A stretch of 64,000 nucleotides of DNA from Acinetobacter courvalinii (GTDB lineage Bacteria; Pseudomonadota; Gammaproteobacteria; Pseudomonadales; Moraxellaceae), in contig NZ_BMDA01000001.1 of NCBI RefSeq assembly GCF_014635545.1, positions 1,132,739-1,196,738 of the forward strand. The letters are read 5' to 3'. The first letter of the stretch is position 1, and every line of letters begins with the position of its first letter. The notes beneath the pieces were generated by a model that did not search any database, was not told the origin of the DNA, and saw nothing but the letters and a program-made list of their open reading frames with translations. Position numbers and translations under genes: made by a program. Shown here piece by piece: positions 8,668-17,765 of the stretch.

Positions 8668-8976
8668 AAGATAGACCTATAGAGATAATCCGATTGCTTT
8701 CAGCATAGACCTTAACATTATGGGAAGGTCAAGAGGGGATTTTCAATATGGACTGTTTTATTGCTTAAGCCAGACAAATTGTTCGTTTTGGTCAAAATTT
8801 AACAAGCAAGCGAAGTGATGTCGGAATAAAACCGACTGTTTTAAATGAAGATATTGAAATGATGATATTTTATCGTCAGCGAAAGGATTTGAATAAAAAG
8901 AATCGGGAAAAGATTGTGCAATCATCGATCGACCATTTGGCTATTGAACAAATGGTCGATCACCCTAGATTAGGCT
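8668..8976. other. Intergenic region between copA and the SDR gene, with a hairpin at 8927-8961
   Basis: Apart from the copA promoter, this 309-bp stretch holds a perfect 13-bp inverted repeat, GATCGACCATTTG (8927-8939) with CAAATGGTCGATC (8949-8961), just downstream of the SDR stop at 8977. It probably ends the minus-strand SDR operon, but no strong T run follows. I see no convincing gene here. Confidence 0.55.
8702..8732 (-). promoter_or_regulatory. CueR-type promoter of copA
   Basis: On the minus strand TTGACC (8732-8727) and TATGCT (8707-8702) are separated by 19 bp containing the dyad GACCTTCCC...AAGGTC. This is the expected architecture for CueR activation and matches the site before the chaperone gene. 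Confidence 0.8.
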
Positions 8977-9819
8977 TTATGACAAGAATCTGGCTTGTAG
9001 GGCAGTGGCTGTCGCAAAAATCTTCTGATATCCCTGGGGTAAAATCCGTTGCAATACATCGACTGCTTTTGCGTCAGCACCAATCAATAAACGACGTTTA
9101 TTTTTCAGCACAGCAGTGAGAATCTGTTGGGCAGCCTGCTCTGCAGGGGTTCTCAATATCTTGTCAAAAGCATCCTGACTTTTTAGCGGGTCCATTCCCA
9201 GAATCTCAACACTGTTGTTAATACGCGCTGCTTTGGCAATATTGGTGCGGATGCCTCCTGGATGTACACAGGTTGCACTGACTCCACAACCTTGTAGATC
9301 CAGTTCCTGACGTAAGGACTCGGTAAAACCGCGAACTGCAAATTTACTGGCATTATAAGCACTTTGCGTCGGTTGTGCGGTCAGTCCAAACATGCTAGAG
9401 ACATTGATTACATGTCCGTCACCGCTTTGTTTCAGGTAAGGTAAAAACTCTTTGGTCCCATACACGACACCCCAGAAATTAATCCCGATCAGCCATTCCA
9501 GATCTTCATAGCTGACACCTTCTGCGGTACTGCCCATGGCAACACCTGCATTATTAAAGATCAGATTGACTTGCTGATGCTGCTCGACAATCGTTTTCGC
9601 CCAATCTGCCATTTCCTGACGCTTGGCCACGTCAACCACTTGCGTGGTGACTTTGACAGGATAGGTTTTTAACAAGTTCTGAGTCTTGGCTAGCCCCAAC
9701 TCATTGACATCTGATAAAGCCAGATGACAACCTTGTTTTGCCAACGCAACGGCAAGGGCTTGACCAATACCTGAACCCGCACCTGTTATCGCAGCCACCT
9801 TATTCTTGAATGTTTTCAT
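8977..9819 (-). CDS. Short-chain dehydrogenase/reductase
   Basis: This 280-residue classical SDR has the cofactor motif TGAGSGIG (about residues 13-20), NNAG near residue 90, and a catalytic Ser-Tyr-Lys set in NVSSMFG and YNASKFAVRG. A conserved aspartate after the second strand (LSDVNE) favours NAD(H) over NADP(H). Its ATG directly abuts the stop codon of the upstream monooxygenase gene, so the two are translationally coupled. The pair probably acts on alcohol/ketone substrates in one pathway (inference). The substrate is unknown. Confidence 0.9.
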   Translation of the reverse strand: MKTFKNKVAAITGAGSGIGQALAVALAKQGCHLALSDVNELGLAKTQNLLKTYPVKVTTQVVDVAKRQEMADWAKTIVEQHQQVNLIFNNAGVAMGSTAEGVSYEDLEWLIGINFWGVVYGTKEFLPYLKQSGDGHVINVSSMFGLTAQPTQSAYNASKFAVRGFTESLRQELDLQGCGVSATCVHPGGIRTNIAKAARINNSVEILGMDPLKSQDAFDKILRTPAEQAAQQILTAVLKNKRRLLIGADAKAVDVLQRILPQGYQKIFATATALQARFLS

Positions 9820-11352
9820 TTAAACCGCCATTTGTTGTTCTAAAGCTTGTACCTGCCCTTGAGGATGGGATGACCGGGTCAACTGATGATAGTTTTCCAG
9901 ATCAAAACGACGAGTACGTTGACGGTATTCCAGTGTAAAACCCGGCCAGTTATTGGTATTTTTTCCTGTCGCAGTTTGATACCAGCTGGTGCAACCTTGC
10001 GACCACATGGTGGACTTCATCCGTTCCTGAATTTCCTGATTAAACTGTACTTGGATTTCAGCTTTCAGATCGGTAAAGGCTAAATTGTTTTGGATATGGG
10101 CTTGAAGTGCATCTAAGATGTAATTCACTTGGCTTTCAATCATGTAGACGATGGAGTTATGCCCAAGATTGGTATTGGGGCCATACAGCATAAAGAAGTT
10201 CGGGAAGCCACTGACGGTTAATCCTAAATACGCTTCTGCGCCATCGGCCCATTGGTCTTTTAATCTTTTGCCATTGAGTCCTGTAATTTGCATGGGCGCC
10301 ATAAACTCGGTTGCCGCAAACCCTGTTCCATAAATGATGGTATCGACTTCACGGTGTTTACCCTCTTTATCGACAATACCATTTTCAGTGACTTCTTGAA
10401 TCGCGCTATCAATAACCTCGACATTGGGGCGGACCAGACTGCGGTACCAGTGATTGGAGATCAGGATACGCTTGCAACCAATCGGATAATCAGGCATCAG
10501 ACGGTGGCGAAAATACGGATCTTTAATTTCTGCACGGATATGCCGCTGGAAAATATATTCGGCTAATGGAATTTCGTTCAGCGTGGCGGTAAAGCTTTTT
10601 AAACGAATTTCGTTATAACTATATTGAAAGACACGATCAAGGCTTTGCAAAACCGGAAGCTTTTGAAATGCTTTGCGTTCCAGACTGGAATAAATACGGT
10701 CTGGTTTAGGAATCACATAAGGAGCAGAACGTTGATAAATATCTAAATGCGCCACTCGCTTGGCAATCTCAGGAACAAACTGGATCGCACTGGCACCAGT
10801 CCCAATGACTGCCACACGTTTGTTATTTAAGTCGTAGTCATGATCCCAGCGTGCAGAATGGAAAGTCTTACCCTTAAAAGTCTCCAAGCCTTTAATTTTG
10901 GGATAAGCAGGTCGGTTGAGCTGACCGACGGCGGCAATCAGAAATTCTGCCTCAAATTTTTCTCCGCTTAAGCTCTGGATCTGCCAGACACCTTGGCTGG
11001 CATCAAAATCAGCGCTGGCAATTTCAGTATTAAACTGGATATGTGGATAGAGCTGATATTTTTCTGTGCAATGCTTCAAATACTGATGAATTTCCTGTGA
11101 TGAACCATAGCGATTTTTCCAGCCCAGTTCTTGCTCAAAGGAAAAGGAATATAGATGGGAAGGCACATCGCAGGCAGCACCGGGATAGGTATTGTCACGC
11201 CAGACACCACCCACATCACCGGCTTTTTCAAATAAGGTAAACTGTTCAAAACCGGCACGTTTGAGCTGAATCGCCAGCCCTAAACCACCAAAGCCTGTTC
11301 CGATAATGGCGATACGTATATTGTTGTTTGAAGATAATTGTTGTTTAGACAT
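9820..11352 (-). CDS. Flavin-containing (Baeyer-Villiger-type) monooxygenase
   Basis: This 510-residue protein has two dinucleotide-binding motifs: GTGFGGLGLA near the N-terminus for FAD, and GTGASAIQ at about residue 185 for NADPH. Between them lies FKGKTFHSARW, which fits the Baeyer-Villiger fingerprint FxGxxxHxxxW. Such enzymes insert oxygen next to ketones, and Acinetobacter AlmA-type homologues act in long-chain alkane use (family knowledge). The ATG at 11352 is preferred over one at 11409, which would add 19 residues ahead of the flavin fold. It forms an operon with the abutting SDR and is divergent from an AraC regulator. Confidence 0.9.
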   Translation of the reverse strand: MSKQQLSSNNNIRIAIIGTGFGGLGLAIQLKRAGFEQFTLFEKAGDVGGVWRDNTYPGAACDVPSHLYSFSFEQELGWKNRYGSSQEIHQYLKHCTEKYQLYPHIQFNTEIASADFDASQGVWQIQSLSGEKFEAEFLIAAVGQLNRPAYPKIKGLETFKGKTFHSARWDHDYDLNNKRVAVIGTGASAIQFVPEIAKRVAHLDIYQRSAPYVIPKPDRIYSSLERKAFQKLPVLQSLDRVFQYSYNEIRLKSFTATLNEIPLAEYIFQRHIRAEIKDPYFRHRLMPDYPIGCKRILISNHWYRSLVRPNVEVIDSAIQEVTENGIVDKEGKHREVDTIIYGTGFAATEFMAPMQITGLNGKRLKDQWADGAEAYLGLTVSGFPNFFMLYGPNTNLGHNSIVYMIESQVNYILDALQAHIQNNLAFTDLKAEIQVQFNQEIQERMKSTMWSQGCTSWYQTATGKNTNNWPGFTLEYRQRTRRFDLENYHQLTRSSHPQGQVQALEQQMAV

Positions 11353-11466
11353 AACCGACTCAAGTGAATAAATATCATGTACTGCATGCAGAATAATCGT
11401 TTCATGCATTGATTTAGAGGATGGATCAGGACAAAATATTGTGATTAGCGGACACGGAGAAGACGC

Positions 11467-12486
11467 TTGAAGTACTTATGGACTTACGAACGAAGTATCC
11501 ATAGTGTTCGCCTGATGGCTGATTTTGCCGCAGAGCTCGGAACTAGTCATAGCCAGATTCTGACCGGAACTGGTATAGAGCAACACCAGTTACTTGATCC
11601 GAATATGCTGGTGACAGGGCAGCAAGAATTGCAACTGATCCGTAATCTGGTAGAGCTGTTCGGACATCGACCTTTGCTCGGGCTGGAAATCGGAACCCGT
11701 TATCACTTTACCACCTTTGGTTCATTAGGACTGGCTTTGATCAGTAGTGCCAATATTCGTGAAGCCTTAAATTTTGCCTTGGCCTATTTTCCCTTGTCCT
11801 TTGCATTTAGCCAGTTTGTTGTATCAGAACAGCTTGATACACAGAATATTCAAATTGAGATATTGGTGGATGAAGCAATACCACAAAATTTATGGCAATT
11901 TATTATTGAGCGGGATGTGGCTGCACTGATGACCGTGCAACGCGATTTAATTCAGGATCAACTTTGTCAAAAGGTCATGTTTTCATTTCAAGCTCCTGGA
12001 GAAACTCAGGCTTATGTTGAGCTATTTGGAATTAGCCCGGAATTTGGCGCATTAAAAAACCTGATTGTATTAAATGCCGGAAAAATAGACCAGAAACTCA
12101 GTATGGCCAATGAGCTGGTGCTACAGGCTGCGGAACAACAATGCCGACAGATGCTGGATAAACGACAAACCCAAAAGAAATATACCCATCAGGTTCAGCA
12201 AGTCTTGATGAATAACAAAGGTGAAATTCCGTCGATGGAGGAGGTCGCCGATTACTTGCATTTAAACTCACGTACCTTGCGTCGTTATTTGGCCCAAGAG
12301 CAGGTGACATTTCTCCAGATCAGAGAGGAGGTACGAAAAATTCTTGCAGACTATTATCTGTCTTTGACCCAAACGTCTATTGAGCAAATTTCCGAATGGC
12401 TGGGTTATGCTGAGCCTGCCAGTTTCATTCATGCCTACAAACGCTGGTATGGTAAAACACCTCATGCAAGCCGATTAAAAAAATAA
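11467..12486 (+). CDS. AraC-family transcriptional regulator
   Basis: This 339-residue protein has an N-terminal ligand domain of the arabinose-binding AraC type seen in AlkR/OruR-like regulators (about residues 20-210). A C-terminal double helix-turn-helix (about 235-335) contains SMEEVADYLHLNSRTLRRYL and the AraC signature region around QISEWLGYAEPASFIHAYKRW. The start is a TTG supported by GGAG seven bases upstream. It is divergent from the monooxygenase/SDR operon across 114 bp and is the likely activator of it. The inducer may be a substrate such as a ketone, alcohol or alkane (inference). Confidence 0.88.
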   Translation: MKYLWTYERSIHSVRLMADFAAELGTSHSQILTGTGIEQHQLLDPNMLVTGQQELQLIRNLVELFGHRPLLGLEIGTRYHFTTFGSLGLALISSANIREALNFALAYFPLSFAFSQFVVSEQLDTQNIQIEILVDEAIPQNLWQFIIERDVAALMTVQRDLIQDQLCQKVMFSFQAPGETQAYVELFGISPEFGALKNLIVLNAGKIDQKLSMANELVLQAAEQQCRQMLDKRQTQKKYTHQVQQVLMNNKGEIPSMEEVADYLHLNSRTLRRYLAQEQVTFLQIREEVRKILADYYLSLTQTSIEQISEWLGYAEPASFIHAYKRWYGKTPHASRLKK

Positions 12487-12609
12487 AGTGTAGAAAATAA
12501 CGATTCCGTGGCATATAAAAGATAGAGGAAAGCAAAATAAACAAAAGGGAATCACTGTTCAGCTTGATTGTAGCGTGGACAGGTATCAGGAAGATAAAGG
12601 TAGCAAGCC

Positions 12610-13341
12610 ATGCTTTTAGAACAGGATTTAAGTCCAGCGGAGTTTAGTCTTTTTTCCGAAATACTCTGGAAATTAGGCTCGGGAAAAGGACAGCAAAGTT
12701 TACGCGAAAACCTTATTGCAGACATTGCGACCTTGTTACGTGCAGATTTTGCTGCATCCTATATCTGGGATGCAAAACAGCGTTTGTCCAGAAAAGGCAT
12801 CATGTGGCAAATTGATCCCAAAGCCATGTTGGAATATGACACCATTTGGCAGCACAATGATCCGATCACGGCACAGCTTCGCCAGCGGCAACATCCCACC
12901 TTTGTGAATGAAATCATTTCTGCAAGCGCGCTTAAAAAAACAGATTACTACAATGAATTTTTACGGCCTTATGGTCTCTATCATGGCCTGAATGTTTATT
13001 TTGTTGGAAATGGCATGGATCTTGGAGACCTGCGTATCTGGCGCGCCAAAGATTCAGTCATGTTCAGTGAACGTGAGAAAAGGATCTTAAACCTGCTGGA
13101 ACCTTATCTGACCCAAGCCTTAGCCATGGATTTATCTTGCCCTGATGTTTTAACGCCACGCGAGCAGGAGGTCGTAATGTTAGTCGCGAAGGGACTAAGC
13201 GATAAACAGGTTGCCAATTTACTTGAGATTGGTTTTACCACGGTCAGGACCCATCTTAAAAATGCCATGCAAAAAATGGGCTGTCATAATCGTACCGAAA
13301 TGGCACGGCTCATCCATTGTCAATCAACTCCTCAATTTTGA
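12610..13341 (+). CDS. LuxR-family regulator with autoinducer-binding-like domain
   Basis: This 243-residue protein has an N-terminal domain resembling the LuxR autoinducer-binding fold (about residues 20-165, with aromatic residues in SYIWDAKQRL and DPITAQLRQRQ). A C-terminal LuxR helix-turn-helix follows (TPREQEVVMLVAKGLSDKQ to about residue 240). I see no luxI-type synthase nearby, so it may be an orphan receptor or bind another ligand. An amidase gene starts 68 bp downstream on the same strand and may be its target or share its transcript. Confidence 0.88.
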   Translation: MLLEQDLSPAEFSLFSEILWKLGSGKGQQSLRENLIADIATLLRADFAASYIWDAKQRLSRKGIMWQIDPKAMLEYDTIWQHNDPITAQLRQRQHPTFVNEIISASALKKTDYYNEFLRPYGLYHGLNVYFVGNGMDLGDLRIWRAKDSVMFSEREKRILNLLEPYLTQALAMDLSCPDVLTPREQEVVMLVAKGLSDKQVANLLEIGFTTVRTHLKNAMQKMGCHNRTEMARLIHCQSTPQF

Positions 13342-13409
13342 GGATATCGCGTGACTTTATATCTGTACTAAATTAGCACAACAATTACTTAAATGGATTT
13401 TAAGTCACC

Positions 13410-14873
13410 ATGTTCAATATCAATAAGAAACTAAATGCGGATCAAATCATTCACCTGAATAAAGCCAGCATTGACCAAGTTACCCGTTTGGTACGTGAGC
13501 GCAAAGTCAGCTGTGAACAGCTCGTCCATTTTCATTTTGACCAGATTGAACAGCAGCAAGGCTTAAATGCCTTTATTAATGTCGATAAAGCAGCGGCCCT
13601 TGAACAAGCGCAGTTCTGGGATCAACATATGGCGGATGGGAAAGCTTGCCCCGCCTTGATGGGGATATTGCTTGCGGTGAAAGATAATATCCATGTTGCC
13701 GGTTTTCCGAATACGGCAGGAACGCCAGCCTTGACTGATTTCCGGCCTAAAACGACGGCTCCCGTGATTCAGGCCCTGATTGATCAAGGTGCAATTGTGG
13801 TGGGCAAAGCCAATATGCATGAATTGGCATTCGGGGTGACGGGTTATAACACCGCCATGCATATTGACGATGTGATCGGTACGCGTAATGCGGTTAATCC
13901 TTTACATATTGCGGGTGGTTCTTCTTCTGGCAGTGCCGTTGCGGTCGCTGCAGGCATGGTGCCGATTGCAATGGGGACGGATACAGGTGCATCGGTTCGA
14001 TTACCCAGTGCCTTAAATGGTTGTGTTGGCTTTCGCCCAACGGTTGGACGCTATGCTCAAGCAGATATCACCCCGATTTCACATACACGGGACACCGCGG
14101 GGCCAATGGCACATTGTATGGCCGATATTATTCTGGTGGACCAGTTGATTGCACCATCAGCTCAGCCTGTTGCATTGCCGACCCGACCGATCAGGCTTGG
14201 ATTCAATGCCTATTTTTGGGAGAATCTGGATGAGGATGTGCATGAACAGGCACATGCGGCACTGCATTGCTTAAAAACCGCAGGCATCGAAATTGTTCCC
14301 GTAAATATGCCGGATTTAGCTCAAATCAACCAACGTATTTCATTCCCATTGGTGATTTATGAAGGTAAATATGACCTGATTGACTATTTAAAACATCAGC
14401 AGATCAATCTCGGTCTGGAAGCGCTGGTCGAGCAGATTTCAAGTCCAGATGTAAAACATATCTTTCAGCAGAATATATTGCCGGAAATGCTCATGAATGA
14501 GACGGGGCAATCACTACCCGTACAACCGTTATATCAAAAAGCCATACAGGAAGCTCGACCACAACTGCTGGCGCTTTATCAGACAGTGTTTCAGGAGCAT
14601 CAACTTGATGCCTTGATCTTTCCCACCTCGCCAATTGTGGCACCACTCGTGGATGAGCAGGTCAGTTCGATTGATCAGTTCCAGAGACTGATCCGCAATA
14701 CCGATACGGGGAGTAATATTGGCTTGCCTGGGCTCAGTTTACCAATTGGTTTAGGAAAAAAATCACAACTTCCTGTAGGGCTGGAAATCGATGGACTACC
14801 GCATACGGATCATCAACTCTTAGCCATCGGACAGGTCTTGGAACAGATTTTAAGCAGTTTAAATCCTCTCTAA
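13410..14873 (+). CDS. Amidase-signature hydrolase (indoleacetamide hydrolase-like)
   Basis: This 487-residue protein has the amidase signature. The Ser-cisSer-Lys triad is visible as Lys91 in AVKDNIH, the serine cluster GGSSSGSA at about 169-176, and the nucleophile Ser195 in GTDTGASVRLP. The region after it contains IGLPGLSLPIGL near residue 450. Family members hydrolyse amides such as indoleacetamide, mandelamide or other aryl/alkyl amides. The precise substrate is not readable. It follows a LuxR-type regulator gene and has no signal peptide, so it is cytosolic. Confidence 0.88.
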   Translation: MFNINKKLNADQIIHLNKASIDQVTRLVRERKVSCEQLVHFHFDQIEQQQGLNAFINVDKAAALEQAQFWDQHMADGKACPALMGILLAVKDNIHVAGFPNTAGTPALTDFRPKTTAPVIQALIDQGAIVVGKANMHELAFGVTGYNTAMHIDDVIGTRNAVNPLHIAGGSSSGSAVAVAAGMVPIAMGTDTGASVRLPSALNGCVGFRPTVGRYAQADITPISHTRDTAGPMAHCMADIILVDQLIAPSAQPVALPTRPIRLGFNAYFWENLDEDVHEQAHAALHCLKTAGIEIVPVNMPDLAQINQRISFPLVIYEGKYDLIDYLKHQQINLGLEALVEQISSPDVKHIFQQNILPEMLMNETGQSLPVQPLYQKAIQEARPQLLALYQTVFQEHQLDALIFPTSPIVAPLVDEQVSSIDQFQRLIRNTDTGSNIGLPGLSLPIGLGKKSQLPVGLEIDGLPHTDHQLLAIGQVLEQILSSLNPL

Positions 14874-15049
14874 AATAACCAGAGCCGCAATACATCGCCC
14901 GTTGCATTGAAAACGGGCTTGGTCTGTCATTTTTGAAATTACTAGCTGACTCAATCAATAACTGCAAAGGATACAAAATGAAATGGCAAATCCGCGTGTG
15001 CAACCCTAGTATTAGACTGACTTTATAAGAATCGGTTTACGTTTATTTT

Positions 15050-16081
15050 ATGTTTTTAAAGAAAATTTTAGCTGTTTGTGTATTAAGTAGCATGTTCGCA
15101 ATCAGTGGCTGTCAAAAAAACGAGCAAGATTCCAAAGAAAAAATTGAAGATGTCAGTCAATCGGGTTTAAAAATGGATGCGGCACAGATGATGACGCATT
15201 TACATGCTTTTGAACAAATTGCCAAACAGCAGGGTGGCAATCGCGCAGTGGGGACGCAAGGTGGTTTGGCGAGTGCAGATTATATTTTAGATCACGCCAA
15301 GAAAGCAGGCTTTACCACAGAGCTTCAGGCTTTCGAAAATCGTGAAAAAACCAAAGGACAGAATATTATTGTAGAGATTCCGGGAGAATCGAAACAAGAC
15401 ATTATTCTACTAGGGGCACATTATGACTCGGTCAAAATGGGGCCTGGAATCAATGATAATGCCTCCGGCGTCGCCTTGTTACTTGAGTTAATGGCACAAT
15501 TATCTCAACAGAAAATAAAGCCCAAGCATAGCATTCATCTGGCATTCTGGGATTCGGAAGAAGTAGGAATCGCAGGGTCTCAAGCCTATGTGAAAAAACT
15601 GTCTGCTGAACAGTTAAAGGCGATTAAGGCTTATATCAATGTGGATATGGTGGGCACCAAAGACCCTGAAATCCTGATTGCAGATGGTGATAAGTCATCT
15701 GTAGACGAGATGGAAAAAATGTTAAAAGAGCGTGGCATGCAGGAGCAGGACTATAAGCCATTACTCGATGGTTTACGCAGTATACCAAGCCATAGCGGTG
15801 ATTTAGCCTTGGAGAATACGCTCAAAGAATTTTTTAAAGCAAAAAATTTAAAAATTAAAGAGGATGTCGCCACTTTAACCGCCAGTGATACGGCTCCATT
15901 TTTAGGTAAAGTGCCTGTGACCTCTGTCATCTTGTTTAATGAACAAATGAAAGGCGATGAGCTTGAGTTCGCGCCGTGCTATCACAAAGCCTGTGATACC
16001 ATTGAGCAGGTCGATCCAAAATCGATGCAACTGGCAGGTGATGCGGTAGTTTACTTACTCCAGTCACTCGATAAAAAATAA
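15050..16081 (+). CDS. M28-family zinc metallopeptidase, lipoprotein
   Basis: This 343-residue protein starts with a lipoprotein signal whose lipobox is AISGC (Cys21). The M28 aminopeptidase fold follows. Candidate zinc ligands are His in GAHYDSV, Asp in DNASGV, Glu in WDSEEVG, Asp in NVDMVG and a His in CYHKACDT. It would be an aminopeptidase attached to a membrane facing the periplasm. Its gene is convergent to a DUF3817 gene, with a shared terminator. Confidence 0.9.
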   Translation: MFLKKILAVCVLSSMFAISGCQKNEQDSKEKIEDVSQSGLKMDAAQMMTHLHAFEQIAKQQGGNRAVGTQGGLASADYILDHAKKAGFTTELQAFENREKTKGQNIIVEIPGESKQDIILLGAHYDSVKMGPGINDNASGVALLLELMAQLSQQKIKPKHSIHLAFWDSEEVGIAGSQAYVKKLSAEQLKAIKAYINVDMVGTKDPEILIADGDKSSVDEMEKMLKERGMQEQDYKPLLDGLRSIPSHSGDLALENTLKEFFKAKNLKIKEDVATLTASDTAPFLGKVPVTSVILFNEQMKGDELEFAPCYHKACDTIEQVDPKSMQLAGDAVVYLLQSLDKK

Positions 16082-16103
16082 TTCTAAAATTATTGTGAAT
16101 GAT

Positions 16104-16133
16104 AAAAAAGGAAATCTCAGGATTTCCTTTTTT
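16104..16133. terminator. Bidirectional terminator
   Basis: AAAAAAGGAAATC (16104-16116) pairs with GATTTCCTTTTTT (16121-16133) around a 4-nt loop, with T runs on both strands. It serves both the M28 peptidase and the convergent DUF3817 gene. Confidence 0.85.
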
Positions 16134-16151
16134 ACGTCAGGGCATCTAGTC

Positions 16152-16454
16152 CTATTTAAGCTTGGCTTGTCGCTGGGCGATATATTTTTCGTTAAAGAAA
16201 CCACCTAAAGGAATAAATGCCAGAATAAATAATCTCAGTAATTCCGCTTTCGACCATACCGCAGCCGTACTGATCAGATTCCACAAATAGAAAAGAAATG
16301 CCACGCCGTGGATTGGTCCCATAATTTTGGTCGCTACAGGCAGATCAAAAGCATATTTAACAGGAATGGCAACCACAAACAGAAGTAATAAAGTTACCGC
16401 TTCAAGGATGGAAGCCAAGCGCAAACGTTGCAGTTTTTGGGTGGTAATACTCAT
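16152..16454 (-). CDS. DUF3817 small integral membrane protein
   Basis: This 100-residue protein has three hydrophobic segments, at about residues 14-32, 41-60 and 68-85. It carries the DUF3817 hallmarks of a leading RLRLASILEAVTLLLL helix, a PVKY turn and GPIHGVAFLFY. The length is normal for the family and the function is unknown. Basic residues at both ends suggest an odd number of helices in the inner membrane. Confidence 0.85.
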   Translation of the reverse strand: MSITTQKLQRLRLASILEAVTLLLLFVVAIPVKYAFDLPVATKIMGPIHGVAFLFYLWNLISTAAVWSKAELLRLFILAFIPLGGFFNEKYIAQRQAKLK

Positions 16455-16605
16455 AACATCGTCTCAGGAGAAGAATAAAAACGTAAAAATGACTGAAGCA
16501 TAACATCTTTATCGGTCATAACGCTTGCGCAACTGAGTCACTTGCTTGGGAATGGCTTCATTCCCGTTGCTCCAGCAGGATTGATAAAATCATTTCATTA
16601 ATTGA

Positions 16606-16629
16606 TTTTATGCAACTTGTTGCATAAAA
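16606..16629. promoter_or_regulatory. Perfect 24-nt palindrome upstream of the nitronate monooxygenase gene
   Basis: TTTTATGCAAC (16606-16616) and GTTGCATAAAA (16619-16629) are perfect 11-bp arms around TT. The site lies 104 bp before the start codon at 16733. It looks like a dimeric repressor operator of TetR/MarR size. No regulator gene is adjacent. Confidence 0.5.
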
Positions 16630-16732
16630 ATTATTGTCCCGATATGATCAACTGAATCAACAACGCAGCCTTCATGATTTTGAATGGCTGAGTCTACGGA
16701 AATAATAATGTATCGTTAAAAGAGTAGAAGTC

Positions 16733-17710
16733 ATGTCAAAAATTCCAGCAGTGTTCAACAACCTCAGACTTCCTGTGATTGCCTCTCCATTATTTATCAT
16801 CAGTACACCGCAACTGGTGCTCGCCCAGTGTAAAGCGGGTGTGGTGGGCTCAATGCCAGCTTTGAATGCGCGACCGGCAGAAAAACTGGAGGAATGGCTC
16901 AAGGAAATCACTGACGGAATTGCGGAGCACAATGCTTTACACCCAGAGCGTCCTGCGGCGCCATTTGCGATTAACCAGATTGTGCATAAAAGTAATAATA
17001 GCCTCGAACATGACATGGAACTGATCGTTAAATATAAAGTGCCGATCGTGATTACTTCTCTAGGTGCCCGTACCGAAATTAATGAGGCCACGCATAGCTA
17101 TGGTGGCGTAGTCTTGCATGACGTGATTAATAATCGCTTTGCCCAAAAGGCGATTGAAAAGGGCGCAGATGGCTTAATTGCGGTGGCTGCTGGCGCAGGC
17201 GGACATGCAGGCGTGAAAAATCCATTTCCATTGATTCAGGAAATCCGGGAATGGTTTGATGGACCTTTGGCCTTATCAGGCGCAATTTCGACAGGGGATG
17301 CCATTTTGGCCGCGCAGGCAATGGGCGCTGATTTTGGTTATATCGGTTCTGCATTTATTGCAACCCATGAAGCCAATGCAACGGCTGCTTATAAACAGGC
17401 TATCGTAGACCATAACTCAGATGAGATTGTCTATTCCAACCTGTTTACCGGCGTACACGGTAACTATCTGGCCCCCAGTATTCGTGCAGCGGGGCTTGAT
17501 CCGGCCAATCTGCCAGAAGGCAACCTAAAAGACATGGACTTTAGCACCTCCAGCGAAGATGGTACACAGCATAAAGTGAAAGCATGGCGAGATATCTGGG
17601 GATGTGGTCAAGGTTTAAATGCAGTGAAAGCAACAACTTCAGTTGCCGAGCTGGTTGATCGTCTTGAAAGAGAATATCTTGCAGCCAGACAACGTTTAAT
17701 GCTGGGTTAG
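16733..17710 (+). CDS. Nitronate monooxygenase-type flavin oxidoreductase
   Basis: This 325-residue TIM-barrel FMN protein is of the NMO/2-nitropropane dioxygenase family. It begins with the barrel strand PVIASPLFIISTPQLV. The glycine-rich segment with the likely catalytic histidine is VAAGAGGHAG (about residues 146-155), and the phosphate-binding region is ALSGAISTG followed by GADFGYIGSAFIAT. It oxidises alkyl nitronates such as propionate-3-nitronate, or acts as an NAD(P)H:quinone reductase in some members. A GAG-rich ribosome site precedes the ATG. It does not share the MerR-type promoter dyad found from 21 kb on. Confidence 0.88.
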   Translation: MSKIPAVFNNLRLPVIASPLFIISTPQLVLAQCKAGVVGSMPALNARPAEKLEEWLKEITDGIAEHNALHPERPAAPFAINQIVHKSNNSLEHDMELIVKYKVPIVITSLGARTEINEATHSYGGVVLHDVINNRFAQKAIEKGADGLIAVAAGAGGHAGVKNPFPLIQEIREWFDGPLALSGAISTGDAILAAQAMGADFGYIGSAFIATHEANATAAYKQAIVDHNSDEIVYSNLFTGVHGNYLAPSIRAAGLDPANLPEGNLKDMDFSTSSEDGTQHKVKAWRDIWGCGQGLNAVKATTSVAELVDRLEREYLAARQRLMLG

Positions 17711-17723
17711 TCTTTGTTGAAAT

Positions 17724-17754
17724 AAAGCGCTGAAAATCATAATTTTAGCGCTTT
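17724..17754. terminator. Bidirectional terminator
   Basis: AAAGCGCT (17724-17731) pairs with AGCGCTTT (17747-17754), with further A/T pairing toward the loop. It lies between the convergent nitronate monooxygenase and quinone oxidoreductase genes. Confidence 0.75.
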
Positions 17755-17765
17755 TCAAAGCACTC

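Noticed and set aside
8859-9119. Plus-strand open frame of 86 codons over the end of the SDR gene.
   Set aside because: It overlaps a well-supported minus-strand gene and includes the terminator-like hairpin.
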